From the NCBI RefSeq assembly GCF_042453785.1, contig NC_091676.1:1681501-1745500 (forward strand): a DNA stretch of 64,000 bases. Reading direction: 5' to 3'. A program made the translations under genes and the position numbers. The notes beneath the pieces were generated by a model. The model was given only the letters and a program-made list of their open reading frames with translations, was not told the origin of the DNA and ran no database searches. Source of the DNA: Malus domestica. Its lineage: Eukaryota > Streptophyta > Magnoliopsida > Rosales > Rosaceae. Shown in pieces: positions 57,481 through 64,000 of this stretch (position 1 is the stretch's first letter; the number at the start of each line of letters is the position of its first letter).

Positions 57481-60002
57481 CAATATTTTCTAATTTTTAA
57501 TAATATTTTTAACCATCACAAACAAGCAAGCTTAAGAGATCGAGAAGGGGCGTGAATGAAGAATTAATGTAGGAACAACACAAAATTCATGTAATATAAA
57601 CTAATGTAAGGTTCACAATTCGGTGTAGCTACAAAATACAAAAATATCTATGTTTTCATTTCGAGATTACTATAATATAGATAAAATATCCTTAAGTATC
57701 ACCATTCTCACTATAGTCCTCATCAAGTTGATATGCAGCATCATGAAATCGGGAAACGATAAGGATCATCATGAAACACTCCAGTATCAAACAACTGTAG
57801 AAGAAAAACAAATTAAAAAACTTGATTAGCAAACGTTAAGGGTGCTAAATATCATTGACATTAAGGAACGCAAGGCCACACTAGAGTGGTATTTCTAAAC
57901 AAATAACTTATGAAACCATAAATGTGTAAACAACAAGATAAAGATATCTACTAATCAAGTTAACTTACCAACGCCATGCAGCATCACAACCTAGCAAAAT
58001 TACATGTTTAATAGATACCAGGTAATAACCAAGTTAACATCAACTACTTATATGTCATTCATCATTGTAAACAACAAGATAAACATTATAAACAGCAAGG
58101 CAACATGATTATCACTCTGTAAACAAGGCAGCATGATAAGTAGATCATATAAATCCTTGAAAGGTATATAATTTATATAAACATAACAATACCAATCACC
58201 TATCTAAGTAGGTTATAACTCTAGAACATAAGCATATGCACCTGGAAACATAAATAAACTATACTAAAGCATCCTAATTCATCATTGTTTATAATCTTTA
58301 TCAGTGTAAACAAGAAGATATAGACATCTACTAATCAAGTTAATCCTCAAATATCAAAATTACCTGGTGTGAATGATCCTCACATTGGTCTCCATGCCGT
58401 GCTGATACCAGTTGTAAGCTATCTAGCCCAGAATTCCACTGAGCCATAGACAACCTGCAAGTGTTATAGAAAGGAAAAACAAATATGTCAAACCTAGACC
58501 ACAATATCGAAAAATTACAGTGGAAATCTGGAATTAAAGTCAAAGGACATTGTTTTCACCAATATTATACAAATGGATTGCCAAATCAACCAAAAATTGG
58601 AAACCTAGATCATAAAACTCGAACCCAAATGAAATAGTTCAATTAAGAACATGTTTTTCATCCATATATGCGATTCAATCAAAGCAAATACAATTATTTC
58701 ATTTTCCAATAAAAACATGGAAAACGAATACAAAAACAAACAAACAAGTTAGCAAATTAATGTGGTAAGGAAAATGCATATACAAAATCATGATAAAACC
58801 TGCAATCATGATAAAAAAATATAATATTACAAAGATAGAAAAAAATTCCAGCCTTGAATATTTATAACACAAAGAGAATGAAAACTTCATTTTATATCCA
58901 ATTCTACTCTCTCACTGACTGATTAATTATGTGTGTTCCCCATTTCCCATATACCATTCCATTCCATTAGTTTTAATAGGAAAGATCATCCAAATCATCT
59001 AAAACAATGAAAACTTCATTTTATATCCATGAACAAAAGCTCCAAACTCTGAAAAACAAAACCAATTTTAATTCATTCCAGAGCAACTGAATAAAACAGA
59101 ACTAAACACAACTGAGAAGAAAAACTGTTTAAGCCAATCACACACAGACTATATTAAATCTTTACAAACCAACCGAATGATGCAGAAATGCTTAATAACA
59201 AAATAGTTAAGCAACAAATCATGTAAAATAATCATAAGTCAACTCAACAAAACCAAACAAAACACCGACACCACTGAATAAACCCTGCCCATTGGAAAAA
59301 AATAATACCTAACAAAGAACCCAACCACTGCAAGTGTAAATTCAAAAGACATAAGCGTTCAAACACTGCAAAAATAAGTGGAAGAAAAACACAAAGTCAC
59401 CAAAGACAAAAGCTTCCTAAAACGAAAAATCAAACCAGATGGAACAACCATAGACAAATGATCACAAAATAGAAGAAAACATTTGAAAGAAAGAGCTAAC
59501 AGACCTTTATTCGAAAGGGCTTGCAACGCTGTTCACAAAACCCCCAAACTCTGGAGACCAATATTTTCTGCAACACAAAAGCCAATCAGATTAGGGAACC
59601 ACACCGAAATCACTAAAAAAATAACCAAACAATGAATGAAAAACGCTAAAAGTTCAATTTCACACCGATCAAGCAATAATGTATAGGAAAACCCTAAACC
59701 CGAAAGACCCAAATTTCCCAAAACGAAAAATCGAATTAGATCGAACAGCCACACCAAAATAAGCAGAAAAAAAGAAGAAAACATTCGAAACAAAAAACTT
59801 ACAGACCTTAATCACATATGCTCTGCAAGACTATTCCCAAAAACCCTAAAATTCACACACCAACTTTTGCTGAAACCAAAAACCCAATCGGATTAAACAA
59901 ACACGCTAAAAACAAAGAAAAAATTAGGAAACAACCAATATAACACAAACACTCTAATTTTACAGGCATCAATCTGCAAATTTTCTTCCCAATCAAAGAA
60001 AA

Positions 60003-60037
60003 CACACACACACACACACAAAAAAAAAAAAAAAAAG
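60003..60037. repeat. (AC)n(A)n microsatellite
   Basis: ACACAC repeats followed by an A run, inside the CACTA element. Confidence 0.9.
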
Positions 60038-60352
60038 AGAAACGACCTCAAACAGCGCAATGAATCAGAAAAAGAAACTCTTCAGACAACAGAGGATCGA
60101 TGCAGAGAGATAAGCAGAGACACGAAAGATCAAGGCAGGCGGAAGAACACATAAACAAAGAGGAAGAAAAAAGGGAAAGCTACGGAAGAAAATAAGCGAT
60201 CCCTCGCTTCCGCACCAAAAACGACGGAGACCACGTGGTAGATGCAGCAATTGAAATTAAACAGACCAAGCAGGGGCAATTGCGTCACAACACTGTTACT
60301 TTCACTGTTCATCAACAGTGTTCCACCCGTTTGGGTTTTAGTATATATAGAA

Positions 60353-61830
60353 TTTATACTTTCATTAAGTATAACATAAGAATCTGTGGTATCCACAAGT
60401 GTAAATATTTTAAATTGAAGATCGAGCTCATTCATTGTATTCATATAGGATCAAGGAGTGTAGCTGTACAAAATCATCAAAATCGAAGTTAAAATAACCG
60501 TTAAATCATGATTTTTCGTTTATAACCGTCAGAACGTTTTGTCTCCTTACATGATCTCTGAAGGTTTTTTTTTTGCAATTTTTGGCGTATACGATCTCGA
60601 AACATATATAAACAAGTTTGACGGTTGGATCGTTGAAACTAGTTTCGTATAATGCGTATCCTATGAAAATGATAGATTCACTAACACTTAGAGTTTATTT
60701 ATACTTTCATTAAGTATAACATAAGAATTTGTGGTATCCACAAGTGTAAATATTTTAAATTGAAGATCGAGCTCATTCATTGTATTGATATAGGATCAAG
60801 GAGTGTAGCTGTAAAAAATCATCAAAATTGGAGTTAAAATAACCGTTAAATCGTGATTTTTCGTTTATAGCCATCAAAAAATTTTGTCTCCTTACATGAT
60901 CTCTGAATGTTTGTTTTTTGCAATTTTTGGCGTATGCGATCTCGAAACATATATAAACAAGTTTGACGGTTGGATCGTTGAAATTAGTTTCGTAGAATGT
61001 GTATCCCATGAAAATGATAGATTCACTAACACTTAGAGTTTATTTATACTTTCATTAAGTATAACATAAGAATTTGTGGTATCCACAAGTGTAAATATTT
61101 TAAATTGAAGATCGAGCTCATTCATTGTATTCATATAGGATCAAGGAGTGTAGTTGTAAAAAATCATCAAAATTGGAGTTAAAATAACCATTAAATCGTG
61201 ATTTTTCGTTTATAGCCGTCAAAAAGTTTTGTCTCCTTACATGATCTCTGAATGTTTGTTTTTTGCAATTTTTGGCATATGCGATCTCGAAACATATATA
61301 AACAAGTTTGACGGTTAGATCGTTGAAATTAGTTTCGTAGAATGTGTATCCCATGAAAATGATAGATTCACTAACACTTAGAGTTTATTTATACTTTCAT
61401 TAAGTATAACATAAGAATTTGTGGTATCCACAAGTGTAAATATTTTAAATTGAAGATCGAGCTCATTCATTGTATTCATATAGGATCAAGGAGTGTAGCT
61501 GTAAAAAATCATCAAAATTGGAGTTAAAATAACCGTTAAATCGTGATTTTTCGTTTATAGCCGTCAAAAGGTTTTGTCTCCTTACATGATCTCTGAATAT
61601 TTGTTTTTTGTAATTTTTGGTGTATGCGATCTCGAAACATATATAAACAAGTTTGACGGTTGGATTGTTGAAATTAGTTTCGTAGAATGTGTATCCCATG
61701 AAAATGATAAATTCACTAACACTTAGTTTATTTATACTTTCATTAAGTATAACATAAGAATTTGTGGTATCCACAAGTGTAAATATTTTAAATTGAAGAT
61801 CGAGCTCATTCATTGTAAATATTTTAAACT
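60353..61830. repeat. 345-bp tandem repeat, about 4.3 units, inside CACTA
   Basis: The marker word ATCCACAAGTG recurs at 60391, 60736, 61081, 61426 and 61769 (steps 345, 345, 345, 343). Units include TTTCATTAAGTATAAC, GATCGAGCTCATTCATTG and AAACAAGTTTGACGG. Units differ by a few percent. Similar minus-strand frames of 78 codons in each unit come from the repetition and are not evidence of a gene. Confidence 0.93.
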
Positions 61831-63458
61831 GAAGCCCTTTTGTGACGCCAGCATTAGTGTCGCTATTCCAATCCGACATTACATTGTTTTATGTCAGATT
61901 TTTTTCTAAATTTCCGATAGAAATTGGGTTTCTTGTCGGTTTTTGCTTCGCCACTGATAAGGTATATTGCAGTAGTGGGTGTTGGTACCAAGTAACAGAT
62001 TCATGATAAATCGTTCATTTATTTGATTCACATACATTATCTCTGAGCGGGAAGATCCCCGCCAAAATATTACATGATATTTTAAATGATTTTTCGTTAG
62101 TTTTCATTTTTTATTAAAGTGTAACAAGGTATGTTTATATCTTTCGCCAAAAAAGTAACCAAAAATTGTTAGAGAAGGGAGACAGATAATAGGGGCGTGG
62201 ATGATAATCAGTTAAGAGTGCAAGAATCGTAAACCTAGGGATAGAAATCGTCAAAATTGTTTCTGAGCGGGAAAGACCCCGCCAAATTGTTAGAAGATAA
62301 ATAAGAATTCTTATCAAACTGAAATCGGATGGCGTGAGCGAAGAATGTGGGAGGGAAGTCATGAGCAATTGGGATTAGCATGCAATTGGGAGGGAGATCA
62401 TGAGGCGACAAAATAGGAATAGCATGCAATGGGAGGGAGATCAGGCAATTGGGGGATGTGAACCGACAATTGAGGGATGTGAACTGACAATTGGAATAAT
62501 AGAAATATTATGGGAGGGAGATCATGAGGCGGCAAAATAGGATTAGACAAAATATGGGAGGGAGATCATGCAATTGGCAGATGTGAACCGACAAATTAGG
62601 TTTGGATTGCCACGGGAAATTTATAAGTTTGTTCTTATAATCATATGTTATGTTTTTAGAAAACTTGGCATGCTTGTCGAATTAGAATGGATGATTACAT
62701 ACAACTGTATTCAAATTTACAATTGTAATTGCTAATAATTGATCATAGCCTAAACCAAGTTATATGTTGCTAGAAAGTAGTTTGGAGTTAGAATTGATAG
62801 GAAGAACTTTTTCAAACACTCACATATTATGAAATCAAATTGTCAATATAGATTATTGATGGCATAAAACTACAATCCAGAAATATGAAATGCTAGATAT
62901 CTCTTTATCTATGCTCCCGTTCATATAGAGAAACAAGAGAGAATGACAGCATAAATAGTTGCCAAGAGCTTTGATTGTGTTCCCCGGAAAAAAATGGATA
63001 GGTGCACTGGTGAAAACCTCTCACGTAGAGTTATTAATACCTTACCAATGACATACTTTATTGCCTCTCTAATCAATTTGCCGATGAAATACTTTGTTGC
63101 CTCACATCATCGGCTAATATTTCAATATAGTGGGAAAAGTTCCCGCCAAAGTTTACCCGTCAAAACAAAATTTGTCAGGGTATCGAATTTACGCCTACAA
63201 AATGATCGTCGGCTAACGTTTCAATTTTCTCGGCTAAGATTGGCATTGTAAATTGGTTCTAGTGTGAGTATTCAGCCGACAAATTAAAAATTTCGTCGAG
63301 AAAGGACTCTTGTGCCGACAAAATTTTGCTTTGTCGGTTTATAATTTGTCGGCAAAATTATAATTTCTAGTAGTGGATATGCATGAATGCAATAATCGAC
63401 AGGGGTGTTCTCGATTGCTGCCAGCATTGGTATGTGCTTTAGTGTGGTTTTGTGTGTG

Positions 63459-63481
63459 TGAGAGAGAGAGAGAGAGAGAGG
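63459..63481. repeat. (GA)n microsatellite in RING-gene intron
   Basis: GTGTGTGT followed by about 11 GA units between exons a and b. Confidence 0.9.
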
Positions 63482-64000
63482 AATTTTATTTTATGACATG
63501 GGTTCATCTTGGGGTTTTCAGGTTCTGTTTCTCATGCATTGACAATTGGGCTACCATTACAAACCTCTGCCCGCTTTGCCAGAATGAATTTCAAATGATC
63601 ACATGTGTTTCGGAGAGTGATGCAAATAAACAGTTATCGCTTTAGTATTATTTCTGTTATGATTGCTATGGATTATAGAATGGTATTAATGTACAACCAG
63701 TTTAAAGCACAGTTGTTACTTTGATTTCTTAACTATCTGTTTTCAATAGTTTTCTTTTTGTTGCAAACAGAATTTTTATTTTGAAGTTTTCTCAAAATAA
63801 CGATTTGATGCTGGTTTGAAGTGGCACTAAATCATAAGAGTTTGATTTGTATGTGAAGGTATACGATACTATTGGGAGCATCAAAGCGGACGAGGACTCA
63901 ACTTATAGGTACTTTCATAATTATGGATAATGTGTTTAAGTCTATTGGTGAGGGTTCTTTGTTCACATTTATATGCGGCACATGTTCCCAATTTGGAAGC

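Larger units (their letters stand above)
56964..63375. mobile_element. CACTA (En/Spm-type) DNA transposon, 6.4 kb
   Basis: Ends CACTACTAGAAATT (56964) and AATTTCTAGTAGTG (to 63375), with a perfect 3-base target duplication GAT (56961-56963, 63376-63378). Subterminal arrays of CGACAAAATATTTTGTCGGC-like words lie at 56980-57480 and 63120-63360. No intact transposase frame was found. A minus-strand piece near 57693-57745 (AYQLDEDYSENGDT-stop) and a small exon-like segment at 58364-58454 could be transposase-gene leftovers. 61840-61980 ends in another TIR-like CAGTAGTG, possibly a nested fragment. Confidence 0.92.
56929..63908 (+). pseudogene. RING-HC finger gene split by a CACTA transposon (partial, continues right)
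   Basis: Exon a: 56929-56963 and 63379-63429 (acceptor TGTGCAG, donor GTATGTGC). Exon b: 63522 to about 63606. Exon c: 63859-63908 (VYDTIGSIKADEDSTYR). Joined in phase they give ETCRICM, DRGVLDCCQHWFCFSCIDNW, LCPLCQNEF and ITC, a full C3HC4 RING (E3 ubiquitin ligase type). I recall this wording from plant PHD/RING proteins such as Arabidopsis At4g10930; that link is from memory. The transposon, with target duplication GAT, sits inside the codons between the first two zinc ligands. The N-terminal exon is not seen and the rest is beyond the window. Confidence 0.82.

Noticed and set aside
60773-61879. Three similar minus-strand frames suggesting a tandem gene family
   Set aside because: They are the same frame in each 345-bp tandem unit, with no start context or domain.

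Overview
The window is plant nuclear DNA from a eudicot. It has AT-rich intergenic sequence, phase-1 introns with GT..AG borders, small gene families in tandem and dense nested transposons. A Cassandra-type TRIM carrying a 5S rRNA-like segment, clustered major-latex-protein (MLP) genes and the MITE content fit Rosaceae (apple or pear like). That assignment is inference; no marker gene here proves the species.

Gene layer. A minus-strand cluster of MLP/Bet v 1-fold genes runs through the first 56 kb. Two look intact: 10130-11128 and 54244-55795. One is split by a retroelement (3887-7258). Five are decayed: 22010-22208, 25287-26387, 31458-32310, 34610-34798 and 41410-41924. Two near-identical RALF peptide genes (8955-9302 and 51129-51476, minus strand) each lie just left of an MLP gene, so the ancestral unit looks like RALF-MLP. 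The block 2806-7490 is a near-identical copy of 53166-56025. Other host genes are an intronless atypical dual-specificity phosphatase (49436-50029, plus), a 3-isopropylmalate dehydratase small-subunit fragment (about 35245-35530, minus) and a RING-finger gene at the right edge (56929-63908, plus) whose RING exon is split by a CACTA transposon.

Mobile layer, left to right. 1-2805: Copia-1, 3' part only. 4811-4978 and 55165-55324: one SINE insertion seen in both duplicated introns. 5437-7240: short Copia derivative with identical LTRs inside an MLP exon. 13989-21813: Copia-2, decayed, with a 2 kb solo LTR (18096-20150) inside its RT. 22996-23184 and 26564-27593: foldback/Mutator-like elements. 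29047-30929: solo LTR-like block holding Cassandra (29625-30060). 35975-41253: Copia-3, young. 42400-44165: LTR remnants with a repeated TATA-box segment. 44953-49391: Helitron ending 44 bp before the phosphatase start codon. 56964-63375: CACTA element with 345-bp tandem repeats.

Most unusual structure. The untranslated leaders of the short Copia derivative (6078-6615) and of Copia-2 (14490-14721) hold arrays of a conserved core, GGCCGATWGCC. In most copies the core is flanked by inverted repeats whose sequences differ from copy to copy while pairing is kept. This looks like an array of RNA hairpins with a fixed loop and changing stems, in retroelement leaders.
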